Source: Cryobacterium sp. (GTDB taxonomy: Bacteria; Actinomycetota; Actinomycetes; Actinomycetales; Microbacteriaceae). Taken from it: DNA of 47,707 bases. The DNA lies in NCBI GenBank assembly GCA_014376815.1, contig JACMQV010000167.1, positions 1 through 47,707 on the forward strand, written 5' to 3'. Under the pieces are notes generated by a model. The model worked only from the letters and a program-made list of their open reading frames with translations. It was not told the origin of the DNA and searched no databases. The position numbers and the translations under genes are program-made. Shown piece after piece: positions 1 through 9,134 of this stretch (the stretch's first letter is position 1; every line of letters starts with the position of its first letter).

Positions 1-482
1 CCACCATCATCAGCGACCGCATCTACGAGCCCTTCAAGCACGGCGACACGACGTTCTACCACGGCTACACCTTCGGCGGCCACCCGGTGTCCGCGGCGGT
101 GGCGATGGCCAACCTCGACATCTTCGAGGAGGAGAAGCTCAACGAGAACGTGCGCGAGAACTCGCCGCTCTTCCGGGCCGAACTGGAGAAGCTGCTCGAC
201 CTCCCCATCGTCGGTGACGTGCGCGGCGAGGGTTACTTCTTCGGAATTGAGCTGGTCAAGGACAAGGTGACGAAGGAGACCTTCACCGATGCCGAGTCCG
301 AGCGCCTGCTGCGCGGCTACCTCTCCAAGGCCCTGTTCGAGGCCGGTCTCTACTGCCGTGCCGACGACCGCGGAGACCCCGTCGTGCAGCTCGCTCCCCC
401 GCTGACCATCGGCCCGGCCGAGTTCAGCGAGATCGGCGATATCCTGCACGGCGTGCTCTCCGAGGCGCCCAAGTACCTGTAG
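1..482 (+). CDS. class III aminotransferase, C-terminal part (5' truncated by window edge)
   Basis: Open in frame from nt 3: TIISDRIYEPFKHGDTTFYHGYTFGGHPVSAAVAMANLDIFEEE...GYFFGIELVKDK, typical PLP class III aminotransferase C-terminus. Confidence 0.9.
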   Translation, partial: TIISDRIYEPFKHGDTTFYHGYTFGGHPVSAAVAMANLDIFEEEKLNENVRENSPLFRAELEKLLDLPIVGDVRGEGYFFGIELVKDKVTKETFTDAESERLLRGYLSKALFEAGLYCRADDRGDPVVQLAPPLTIGPAEFSEIGDILHGVLSEAPKYL

Positions 483-554
483 GCAGGCACCTCGACGGCG
501 ACCGGCGCGCGCTGACCTTCACGGGTCGGTGCGCACCGGTCGTTTTCTTCGCGG

Positions 555-1757
555 TCAGGGTGCCGGGGCCTGGACCGGCGGGACGGCGAAGGCCCAGTCC
601 GGCAGGTGCCCGCTGGACACCACGGTGTCGAGCAGGTCGGCCATGCCGTATCCCGGGTCGATCGAGCGCGCCTGGTCGATGAAAATGCCGGCGACCGACC
701 CGCGCCCCATCGCCCAGGAGAGCCAGGCCAGCATGCAGAGCGGCCCCGGGCGGCTCGCCCGGGGCGCCAGCGCGACCAGGACCTTCAGCAGCCGGATGGC
801 GCTCTCGATGCGGCCCGGGTCCGGGCGCTCATCGGTAAGCCCGAGCATGTAGTCGCTGGTCTCCCGTGCGTCGGGCACCCGGGGCAGGTCCCCTCCCGTG
901 CATTCCTCCGCGACGAGGTCGTCCAGGCTGCGCCCGGTGGCCCGCTGGAGGGCCGCGTAGTGCAGATTCAACTCGAAGGTTCTGCGCCCGACCGACTCCC
1001 CAAACGCGAACTGCAGCATCATCTGGTCCCGGCAGGCCGGCCCCTGAACGAGGAAAAGCAGCGCAGCGGCCTCCTCCACGGCCAGGGCCGCCGGATCGAA
1101 ACCGAGCGCGGCCTCGGCGGTGCCGACCGGGTCGAGGATGTCGCCGGCGAGGTCGAGCAGTTCCGGCACTGTCTGCGCGGAACTCCCGAGACGCTGGTAC
1201 CTGGCCAGCCTGCGGCCGACCCGGGCCTTCTGCGCCGGGTCGACCCGGGGCAGGTCCGCGCGGCTCCGCAGGCTGGCGAGGTCGCGGCGCGCCTCGGCGG
1301 GGATCATCTGGTTGACCTCGGAGGCCGCGATGGCACTCAGCGGATGCCCGCCGGCCGGGCAGTCAGGGTCAAGGTAGGAGCCCCATCCGTCGGGTGCGAC
1401 GCAGAGCGAGTCCCGCACGAGGAATCCGGACAGCCGTGCGCGCGCGCAGAGGACCTCCGCGAATCGTTCCTGGGGCAGACCGGCCACGCTCGCGATGGGC
1501 TCGTCGGTGTACACGACCGGGACGACGGCGTCCACCCCGGGGATCTTGCAGAGCGTGCCGACGAGCGACGAGACGACCCGCCCCAGAACGGCGCGCGAGG
1601 AGCCGGGTTCGGGCAGGTTGAAGCGCATCGCACCGCAGGTGCGGTTTCCGCGGAAGGCGACGAGCACCAGGCTGTCCTCGGGCAGGAACCCGGCGAGTTG
1701 AGGCACGAGCGCGAGGAAGTCGTGGGCTTCCCGGGTCTTGACGATTGTCCGATTCAT
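555..1757 (-). CDS. DUF4192 domain-containing protein
   Basis: MNRTIVKTREAHDFLALVPQLAGFLPEDSLVLVAFRGNRTCGAMRFNLP matches the DUF4192 N-terminus; start trimmed from 1847 to the internal ATG. Confidence 0.85.
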   Translation of the reverse strand: MNRTIVKTREAHDFLALVPQLAGFLPEDSLVLVAFRGNRTCGAMRFNLPEPGSSRAVLGRVVSSLVGTLCKIPGVDAVVPVVYTDEPIASVAGLPQERFAEVLCARARLSGFLVRDSLCVAPDGWGSYLDPDCPAGGHPLSAIAASEVNQMIPAEARRDLASLRSRADLPRVDPAQKARVGRRLARYQRLGSSAQTVPELLDLAGDILDPVGTAEAALGFDPAALAVEEAAALLFLVQGPACRDQMMLQFAFGESVGRRTFELNLHYAALQRATGRSLDDLVAEECTGGDLPRVPDARETSDYMLGLTDERPDPGRIESAIRLLKVLVALAPRASRPGPLCMLAWLSWAMGRGSVAGIFIDQARSIDPGYGMADLLDTVVSSGHLPDWAFAVPPVQAPAP

Positions 1758-1938
1758 GGGACAACCATCGCCGTGGCCGGTGGGGTGGAACGGCGCCGCC
1801 CAGGACCGGGGCAGAACTCGGCCCTCCGCCACCTGTGGAGGCCTCATTCAGCAAACCCGACCGTCGACGACGTACGCTTGTCTGACAGATGCGGCCGGTG
1901 GGGGAAGCAGAACACCGACAAGCGAACGAGGTCCACCG

Positions 1939-3120
1939 ATGCCGATCACCACGATCCTCGACATCACGCTCCTGATCGTGCTCCTGGGTTACCTCGCTTC
2001 CGGCTTTCGAAGCGGGCTCATCGGCAGCCTGAGCGGCATCGCCGGGCTCGTCACGGGAGCCGTCGCAGCCTATTTCTTCGTTCCCCTCGTGGGTACGTGG
2101 GTGCCCGCCGCCGAGTGGCGGACGGCGGCTACCATCGCGACCGCCGGCGTGCTCCTGCTCGGCGGGCTCTCCCTCGGCACGACGATCGGCCGGGCGCTCC
2201 GCCCGCGGCGCGCCCGCGCCAAACTCCACGCCGTCGACCGTGTTTTCGGTGCGGGGGCCGCGGTCGCCGTCTCCGCCCTGGCGGCCTCCATGATCGCCTT
2301 CAGCATCGGCTCCCTCGGGGTTCCCGTGCTGTCTCCGGCAATCGCCTCGTCGACCGTGATCCGTTCAATCGACTCCCTCACGCCCGACCAGGTCAGAACC
2401 CTGCTCACCCAGCTGCGCTCCATGGTCGTAACCGAGGGCATCCCCCGGGTGATCGAGGCCTTCAACGGCCCCGCCCCCGCCGTGCCCGCCGTCGGCACGG
2501 ACAGCGAGGCCCTGCTCGCGGCGAAGGCCTCCGTGATGAAGATCACGGGCACCGCCTACGCCTGCGGGCAGAACCAGTCGGGCAGCGGCTTCGTCATCGC
2601 CCCCGACCGCGTCCTGACGAATGCCCACGTCGTCGCGGGCGTGACCGAACCCGTCGTGGTCACCCCCGGCGGCAACGCGAGGCCGGGCCAGGTCGTCTAC
2701 TTCGACCCGGCCGTCGACCTCGCGGTGATCGCCGTGTCCGGCTTGAACGCTCCCGCACTGCCGCTCGGTGCCAACCTCGAGCCGGCCAGTCCCGCCGTCA
2801 GCGACGGGTACCCCTACGGCGGCCCGTTCGACTCCGGGCCCGCGGAGGTCGTCGCCGTCGCCCCGGCGCTGGTCGCGGACATCTACGGCCAGTCACCCAC
2901 CCAACGCCAGATCTACACCCTGGCTGCCGACGTGCAGCACGGCGAGTCGGGCGGCCCGCTGCTGAGCGAAGCCGGTGTGGTCGCGGGCGTCATCTTCGCA
3001 AAGTCGACGATCACCGCCAACCTCGGCTACGCCCTCGCCATGGAGGAGGTCGACCCCGTCGCGGAGCAGGCTGCCGCGCTCAGCGCACCCGTGTCCTCCG
3101 GGGCCTGCATCAGCGGCTAG
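1939..3120 (+). CDS. MarP-like membrane serine protease (CvpA-type TM region plus trypsin-like domain)
   Basis: N-terminal TM helices; NAHVV (His), DLAVIAV (Asp), GESGGPL (Ser) catalytic motifs. Confidence 0.85.
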   Translation: MPITTILDITLLIVLLGYLASGFRSGLIGSLSGIAGLVTGAVAAYFFVPLVGTWVPAAEWRTAATIATAGVLLLGGLSLGTTIGRALRPRRARAKLHAVDRVFGAGAAVAVSALAASMIAFSIGSLGVPVLSPAIASSTVIRSIDSLTPDQVRTLLTQLRSMVVTEGIPRVIEAFNGPAPAVPAVGTDSEALLAAKASVMKITGTAYACGQNQSGSGFVIAPDRVLTNAHVVAGVTEPVVVTPGGNARPGQVVYFDPAVDLAVIAVSGLNAPALPLGANLEPASPAVSDGYPYGGPFDSGPAEVVAVAPALVADIYGQSPTQRQIYTLAADVQHGESGGPLLSEAGVVAGVIFAKSTITANLGYALAMEEVDPVAEQAAALSAPVSSGACISG

Positions 3121-3302
3121 CTATTCTGTCCAGCATCGCGGCGCAGGTTCGGGCTGCGGGCGGAGGTTGTGTCGTGCGCCGGCTTCTCCAGCCTGAGCCG
3201 CGAGGCTCGGCCGCCTCAGGACACCCAGCTGTGCGTTCGACCAGCGGAGTGTCTGGCAAAATGGACAGGTCCCGCACGGGCGGGACACCAGGGAAGGCCT
3301 GT

Positions 3303-4019
3303 ATGACTATCATCGCCGCCGCAGACGGTTCGGCTCTCGGCAACCCCGGCCCCGCCGGGTGGGCGTGGTTCGTCGACGATTCCTGCTGGGCCGCCGGCGG
3401 CTGGAAACACGCCACGAACAACCAGGGTGAGCTCAGGGCCGTGCTCGAGCTGTTCCGGGCCACCGCCCACCTGGACGACGATCTGCTCGTGCTCTGCGAC
3501 AGCCAGTACGTGATCAATTCCATCACCAAGTGGATGCGCGGCTGGAAGGCCAAGGGCTGGCGCAAGGCGGACGGCAAGCCGGTGATGAACCTCGACCTGC
3601 TGCAGGAGCTCGATCAGGCTCTGCAGGGACGCAACTACCGCTTCGAATGGGTCAAGGGCCACGCGAACCACCCGCTCAACGAGGCCGCGGACGCCCGCGC
3701 GCGCGCCGTGTCCGAGGCGTTCCAACGCCAGGCGCCGATCAACCCCGGCCCCGGCTGGGTGCGGGCAGGAGACGTCCCGCCACCGCGGCGGCCGGCGGTG
3801 ACCGCACCGGCCACGAAGCCGGCTGCCGTCACCGCGGCGCCCGCCGGCCGGACGCTTCCGGCTGCTGCGGCGCATCCGGAGCTCTTCGTGTTCGACGACG
3901 AGCCGGCCGGGTCGCACACCGTGTCCCTGGAACTCTCCGCGGAGGGGCATGGCCGCCTGAGCCGGCGTGCGGCCAAGCTCGGCGTCAGCGTCGAGGAGCT
4001 GCTGCGCGGCCTGATCTGA
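3303..4019 (+). CDS. rnhA: ribonuclease HI with C-terminal extension
   Basis: ADGSALGNPGPAGWAW, NNQGELRAV, CDSQYVINSI, WVKGHANHPLNEAAD carry the RNase H catalytic acids. Confidence 0.9.
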   Translation: MTIIAAADGSALGNPGPAGWAWFVDDSCWAAGGWKHATNNQGELRAVLELFRATAHLDDDLLVLCDSQYVINSITKWMRGWKAKGWRKADGKPVMNLDLLQELDQALQGRNYRFEWVKGHANHPLNEAADARARAVSEAFQRQAPINPGPGWVRAGDVPPPRRPAVTAPATKPAAVTAAPAGRTLPAAAAHPELFVFDDEPAGSHTVSLELSAEGHGRLSRRAAKLGVSVEELLRGLI

Positions 4020-4024
4020 GCTGA

Positions 4025-5509
4025 TCAGACGCCGGCGTGCACCCTGTCCGCGTGAGCCGCGGCAGCCGCGGCCTTCGCGGCCTTCTTCGCGGCGTTCTTG
4101 GGCGGCAGCAGGGTGTTCGCCTCGTCCAATGACATCCCCGTCGTCTCGGGGATCTTGGTCAGCACGGACACGAACGACAGCGCGGCGAACAGTGCGTACA
4201 TGCCATAGGTCAACGGCAGCGAGACCGCGGCCATCGGCGGGAACGTCACCGCGACCAGGAAGTTCGCGATCCACTGGGCGGCGGCGGCGAGGCCGAGCGC
4301 CTTGACCCGGATGGTGTTCGGGAACATCTCGCCGAGAAGCACCCAGACGACCGGGCCCCAGGACGCGCCGAAGAAGACCACGAACACGTTGGCCGCGACC
4401 AGGGCGATCGGTCCCCAGGCACCGGGCAGGCTGATCTCGCCGCCGACGGTGACCGACTGGCTGAAGGCGATGGCCATGGTCGCCAGCGACAGGGTCATGC
4501 CCATCGAACCGGTCATCAGGATCGGGCGGCGCCCGATCCGGTCGACCAGGGCGATGGCGATGAAGGTGACCGCAATGTTCGTCAGGCCGGTGAACACCGA
4601 GATGGTGAGCGAGCTCGATTCCTCGAAGCCGACGGCCTTCCACAGGGTGGTCGAGTAGAAGAAGATCACGTTGATGCCGACGAACTGCTGGAAGACCGAG
4701 AGCAGGATGCCGATCCAGACGATCGGACGCAGGCCGAATGCCTTGCCGCGCAGCGACCCGGCCCTCTGTGCCAGCTTGTCCGTCTGGATCGAGGCCCGGA
4801 TGTCGCGGATCTCACGCTCGACGTCGCCGTCGGGCCAGACCTTGAGGAAAACGGCGCGCGCTTCCTGTTCGCGGCCCTTGAGCACGAGGAAACGCGGGGA
4901 CTCCGGCAGGATCTTCGCGATCACGAAGTAAATGGCCGCGGGCAGGGCACAGGCCAGGAACATCCAGCGCCAGGCGTCAATGCCGAACAGGGAGGCCTCG
5001 CTCGCCCCGCCGGCGGTGTTCGCGAAGAGCGCGTCCGACAGCAGGGCGGAGAAGATTCCGATCGTGATGGCGAGCTGTTGAAGCGAACCCAGCCGTCCGC
5101 GCATCGCTCTTGGTGAGATCTCGGCGATGTAGGCCGGAGCCACGACCGAGGCGAGCCCGATTCCGAGGCCGCCGACGATGCGCCACAGCACGAGGTCGTA
5201 AATGCTGAATGCGAACCCGGACCCGACCGAACTGACGAAGAACATGATCGAACCCAGCAGCATCACGGGGATCCGGCCGAAACGGTCACCCACCCGTCCG
5301 CCGAGGTACGCTCCGGCGGCGGCGCCCAGGAGCGCACTCGCCACGGCCAGGCCCGTAAGGGTCGCCGTGAGGGCGTACTCGTCCTGAATGGCATTGACGG
5401 CACCGTTGATGACGGACGCGTCGAACCCGAAGAGGAAGCCTCCGAACGCTCCGGCGACCGCCAGGGCGATGACTCTCCCGTTCGTGGTCGGTTTCGCGTT
5501 CTGGATCAT
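4025..5509 (-). CDS. sugar porter family MFS transporter
   Basis: 12-TM profile; GGFLFGFDASVINGA, GGRVGDRFGRIP, PESPRFLV, PETTGMSLDE sugar porter signatures. Confidence 0.95.
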   Translation of the reverse strand: MIQNAKPTTNGRVIALAVAGAFGGFLFGFDASVINGAVNAIQDEYALTATLTGLAVASALLGAAAGAYLGGRVGDRFGRIPVMLLGSIMFFVSSVGSGFAFSIYDLVLWRIVGGLGIGLASVVAPAYIAEISPRAMRGRLGSLQQLAITIGIFSALLSDALFANTAGGASEASLFGIDAWRWMFLACALPAAIYFVIAKILPESPRFLVLKGREQEARAVFLKVWPDGDVEREIRDIRASIQTDKLAQRAGSLRGKAFGLRPIVWIGILLSVFQQFVGINVIFFYSTTLWKAVGFEESSSLTISVFTGLTNIAVTFIAIALVDRIGRRPILMTGSMGMTLSLATMAIAFSQSVTVGGEISLPGAWGPIALVAANVFVVFFGASWGPVVWVLLGEMFPNTIRVKALGLAAAAQWIANFLVAVTFPPMAAVSLPLTYGMYALFAALSFVSVLTKIPETTGMSLDEANTLLPPKNAAKKAAKAAAAAAHADRVHAGV

Positions 5510-5538
5510 CTTCAGCCCTCTGTCTCTTTGTTGAACAA

Positions 5539-5548
5539 CCTTCGAAGG
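5539..5548. promoter_or_regulatory. perfect palindrome CCTTCGAAGG upstream of sugar porter gene
   Basis: CCTTCGAAGG is self-complementary and abuts GTTGAACAAC (5530-5539), 20-40 nt upstream of the ATG at 5509. Confidence 0.35.
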
Positions 5549-5667
5549 CTACGCCGGGAGAGGGATGAGGAAGAATCGAAGCTGAATGTCAGCTGAGTAG
5601 TCGTAACAGTGGAGACCCCAGTTCGAGTGACAGCACGGTGTTCACGGCCCTGTGCTAGTCATGAGCC

Positions 5668-6561
5668 ATGACACGTTTCCTCGGAGTGGACCTGGCCTGG
5701 GGTGAAGGCAGCCCGTCGAAACCGGCCAACGAATCCGGTTTGGCCTGCGTCGACGAGAACGGCCGCGTGCTCGACGCCGGCTGGGCGCGCGGCACGGATG
5801 CCGTGGTGCGGTGGATCGAGCGGCTCTGGGAGCCCGGGGCCGTGCTGGCCATCGACGCGCCGCTCGTGGTCGACAACCCGTCCGGCATGCGCCTCTGCGA
5901 GCGGGAGACCGGCAGCCGGTACGGGCGCTGGCACGTGGCCGCGAACGCCTCCAATCTGGGCCTTCCCTGGCTCGCCGGGGTCACGGTGAGGCGGCGGCTC
6001 GAGGCATCGGGCTGGACGTATACCGATGGCGTCTCCCCGGTTCCCCCGACCGCTGCGAGTTTCTTCGAGTGCTACCCGTACACGACCCTGGTCGGCGCCG
6101 AGGAACTGGGCTACTCCGACAAACGTCCCCGGTACAAGCGCATGGGCACCTCGCTTCCGCTCGGGGAACGCCGCACCGAGCGGGCCATGGTCTGCGATGA
6201 CCTCATCCAGCGGATGTGGCGGCTCACGAACGCGACCCCGCCGCTCGATCTGGGGTCGCATCCGGCTTCCGACGCCCTCATCACGGCGGCCTCGCCCCTC
6301 CTCGACAAGGCGTACAAGCACCGCGAAGACCTGATCGACGCCCTGCTCTGCGCGTGGACGGCGTCGCTCTGGTGGCATGAGGGTACCCGGCGCTGCCAGG
6401 TTCTGGGCGCTCAGGATGCCGTCTCTTCCGGCGGCCACCGGCCCACGATCATTGCGCCGGCCCGCCCGGAGCAGCGCCGCGACGCGGGCACCGCTGCCGT
6501 CGTCCCCGCCGGGGTTCGTGCTACCGGACCGGGTACCAGCGCGATGCGACCCGCTCGGTGA
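5668..6561 (+). CDS. DUF429 domain-containing protein
   Basis: MTRFLGVDLAWGEG...IDAPLVVDNPSGMRLCERE...HREDLIDALLCAWTASLWW matches DUF429 architecture. Confidence 0.85.
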   Translation: MTRFLGVDLAWGEGSPSKPANESGLACVDENGRVLDAGWARGTDAVVRWIERLWEPGAVLAIDAPLVVDNPSGMRLCERETGSRYGRWHVAANASNLGLPWLAGVTVRRRLEASGWTYTDGVSPVPPTAASFFECYPYTTLVGAEELGYSDKRPRYKRMGTSLPLGERRTERAMVCDDLIQRMWRLTNATPPLDLGSHPASDALITAASPLLDKAYKHREDLIDALLCAWTASLWWHEGTRRCQVLGAQDAVSSGGHRPTIIAPARPEQRRDAGTAAVVPAGVRATGPGTSAMRPAR

Positions 6562-6811
6562 CCTGCCACGACAGCGGCTCGGCCCGTGCCCGGGTTGCGT
6601 CGACGACGTGGCGGCCGACGCGCAGGGCCATGGCCGGGTCATCCGCCGTGAACCTCACCGTGGCCCGGGCCGACCCGGCGACCACCGCCAGGTCGGATGC
6701 CTCCACCGTCGTCAGTTCGGCGGCCGCGGAGGCCATGCCCGGCAGCACGGAGTCCGGGGTGACGCCCGGCCGGAGCGACCCGATGATCAGGGTGATGCGA
6801 TACGAAGGCAC
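6521..6811 (-). CDS. small hypothetical protein, about 97 aa, GTG start likely
   Basis: Reading VPSYRITLIIGSLRPGVTPDSVLPGMASAAAELTTVEASDLAVVAGSARATVRFTADDPAMALRVGRHVV looks protein-like; overlaps the DUF429 3' end convergently. Confidence 0.6.
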   Translation of the reverse strand: MPSYRITLIIGSLRPGVTPDSVLPGMASAAAELTTVEASDLAVVAGSARATVRFTADDPAMALRVGRHVVDATRARAEPLSWQVTERVASRWYPVR

Positions 6812-6917
6812 CGTCCCAGCGTAGGCGGCCGGCGGGTGGCCACCGTGCGCGAAGCGGTATCCACTGGTCAGACCGAGTGAATCGAGGACATCATGCTGCT
6901 CCTCCTGCTCGGCGCGC

Positions 6918-7869
6918 TCAGCCCCCGGCGGGAGTAGCCGGCCGGTCCACCGCGGGGAAGCGCACCTCGACCTTCGCGTGGTCCGCCAGTTCATCCCCGG
7001 CCAGATCACGCAACGCAATGATCACGACGCTGGGCGCATGGCCGAGCTGCTCCAGGACCGACCCGATGTCCAGCCCGGCATACAGGTCGTCGATGTCGAG
7101 CACCTCCGGACGCACCCCGAACACCGCGTCCGCCTCCTCGATCAGCAGCACGGCCCCGTGGTGCTCCGCCTGCTCGAACAGCCGGGTGAGCTTCTCCGCG
7201 GTCGCGGCCAGGTCGAACCCGACGATGTCGGTCACGGGCACGGTCACCAGGGACTTGCCCAGTTCGTGGGCGACGGATGCGGCGGCCTCGGTCTTCGCCT
7301 CGGCGTCCGCGCCGGTGAAGACGGCGATGGAGCCGGCGCCGGCCAGCTTCACGACGTCCCGGACGGTTCCGACGATCGCGAGCCGTTCCGAGGCGTCCAG
7401 GGTGAAGGAGGCCATCACGGCGAAGGAGAGCCGGAGCGGTTCGGCGGCGGCCAGCCAGAGAGAGGTGAGCACCTCGTGGGTCAGCGGCGAGGGCGACAAC
7501 CAGACCTGCAGGGTGTCCGCCGACCCCCAGCGGGACATTCAGCACGGGATGGCGTTCGATGGCGGCCCGGGCGGTACCGAATGCCCGGTGGCTGCCGGCA
7601 TCCGTGTCGCCGTCGTCGCCGGGGTAGGCGCTGACCAGGTAGTGCAGCTCCGAGATCACCCGGCTCGGGCCCCGCTCGGTTTCCTCGCGATAGGTGATCA
7701 GGCTGTCGGAGTAGAGGAACAGGTTGACCGAGGGGCCGGTCACCCCGGTGCGCGGCGCATTGAGCGGGGACACGGTGACCTGAAGACCGATCGGCGGCGA
7801 GGAGAGCAGTTGCTGGAGCGCGACGGTCGTCGAGGCGATGGCCTGGCCGTAGTTGGTGAGGGACGACAT
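6918..7869 (-). pseudogene. DUF4255 (Pvc16-like) domain fused to degenerate AAA ATPase-like domain, frameshifted near 7521-7530
   Basis: Upstream frame: MSSLTNYGQAIASTTVALQQLL...VTVSPLN...GPSVNLFLYSDSLITYREE...SELHYLVSAYPGDD...HPVLNVPLG. Downstream frame: GSADTLQVWLSPSPLTHEVLTSLWLAAAEPLRLSFAVMASF...VLLIEEADAVFGVRPEVLDIDDLYAGLDIGSVLEQLG. Confidence 0.75.
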
Positions 7870-8055
7870 GGTGGCTCCGGCTTCCGGTCGCGGGGGGGCC
7901 GCAGCCACTGTCACGGTACCCCGGCCCGCCGCTCAGGTCGAGGTTCTGCCGCGCGCAGGCCGGGCCGGCGCCGATGGCGGCACATATGCCGTAACGTGCA
8001 TCGGAGTATGTGCTCCCCGCCCGGGTGGCCGACCCGCGCGCCGTGAAGGAGATCC

Positions 8056-8346
8056 ATGGACTACCTGGCAACGATCGTGGCACAGGCCCACGTCACCAAG
8101 CCGGATGCGCTGCGGTTGATCGCGCTGGCGGCCGGGTCGAGCGTGGAGGGGGCCGCGACGGCGCATCCGTTCGTTCCGCTGGTCGGCGGAGGCCGGGTCG
8201 AGGTGGAGATCCCCAAGTTCGGTGAGTCCCCGCCGTTGGCGATCGACGTCTACAGCCCGCGCGGGCTGGACGAGGCCCGGGCCCTGGCCCGGTCGCTGCA
8301 GGGCGCCCTGGCCGGCCTGACCGACTGGCCGACCGAGGTGCGGTAG
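8056..8346 (+). CDS. small hypothetical protein, 96 aa
   Basis: ATG preceded by GAAGGAG; compact acidic ORF MDYLATIVAQAHVTKPDALRLIALAAG... Confidence 0.65.
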   Translation: MDYLATIVAQAHVTKPDALRLIALAAGSSVEGAATAHPFVPLVGGGRVEVEIPKFGESPPLAIDVYSPRGLDEARALARSLQGALAGLTDWPTEVR

Positions 8347-8354
8347 GCCGGCCG

Positions 8355-9134
8355 CTACATCACGCTGTCGAGGAAGGCCATGGTGCGGGCGCTCTGAGGG
8401 TTGTCCAGCACCAGGGCGGGCGGCCCCGATTCCACCACGACGCCGCCGTCCATGAACACGACCACGTCGGCGGCGCCCCGGGCGAACCCGATCTCGTGCG
8501 TCACGACGACCATCGTCATCCCGTCGGCCGCCAGGGTGCGCATCACGTCGAGCACATCGCCGACCAGCTCCGGGTCGAGGGCGCTCGTCGGCTCGTCGAA
8601 GAGGAGCAGCTTGGGGTCCATCGCGAGCGCGCGCGCAATCGCGACGCGCTGCTGCTGGCCACCGGACAACTGAGCGGGATAGGACTGGGCGAGGTTGGCG
8701 AGGCCGACCCGGTCGAGCAGGTCCAGTCCCCGCTCCCTGGCCTTCTGCTTCGAGATGCGGCGCACCCCGATCGGCGCGGCCGTGATGTTCTCCAGGGCGG
8801 TCATGTGGGGGAACAGGTTGAAGCGCTGGAAGACCATCCCGATCCCACGGCGCTGACGGGCGACCTCCCGCGGATTCATCTCGAAGATGCGGTCCCGGCG
8901 CTGGGCGTAGCCGACGAGCTCGCCGTTGACCGAGATCCGGCCGCCGTCGATCCGCTCCAGGTGGTTGATGCAGCGGAGGAAGGTCGATTTGCCGGAGCCG
9001 GACGGTCCGAGCAGGCACATCACCTGCCCGGGGTTCACGGCCAGGGAGATGCCTTTGAGCACTTCGACGCCGCCGTAGCTCTTTCGCACCTTCAGTGCGC
9101 TGAGCAGCGGTTCGACGGGGGCTGAGGTGATCAT
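8355..9134 (-). CDS. amino-acid ABC transporter ATP-binding protein
   Basis: LLGPSGSGKSTFLRCINHLE, LSGGQQQRVAIARALA, LLLFDEPTSALDPE. Confidence 0.95.
   Translation of the reverse strand: MITSAPVEPLLSALKVRKSYGGVEVLKGISLAVNPGQVMCLLGPSGSGKSTFLRCINHLERIDGGRISVNGELVGYAQRRDRIFEMNPREVARQRRGIGMVFQRFNLFPHMTALENITAAPIGVRRISKQKARERGLDLLDRVGLANLAQSYPAQLSGGQQQRVAIARALAMDPKLLLFDEPTSALDPELVGDVLDVMRTLAADGMTMVVVTHEIGFARGAADVVVFMDGGVVVESGPPALVLDNPQSARTMAFLDSVM

Noticed and set aside
606-3302. 5' portion of the 1137-aa ORF 606-4019 (+)
   Set aside because: Arg/Gly/Pro-rich antisense reading of the DUF4192 gene and an alternate frame of the protease gene; only the last 238 aa (RNase H) look real.
6894-6941. 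Leucine-rich mini-ORF MLLLLLLGALSPRRE (+)
   Set aside because: Only 15 codons, no RBS or homology evident, overlaps the antisense DUF4255-AAA end.
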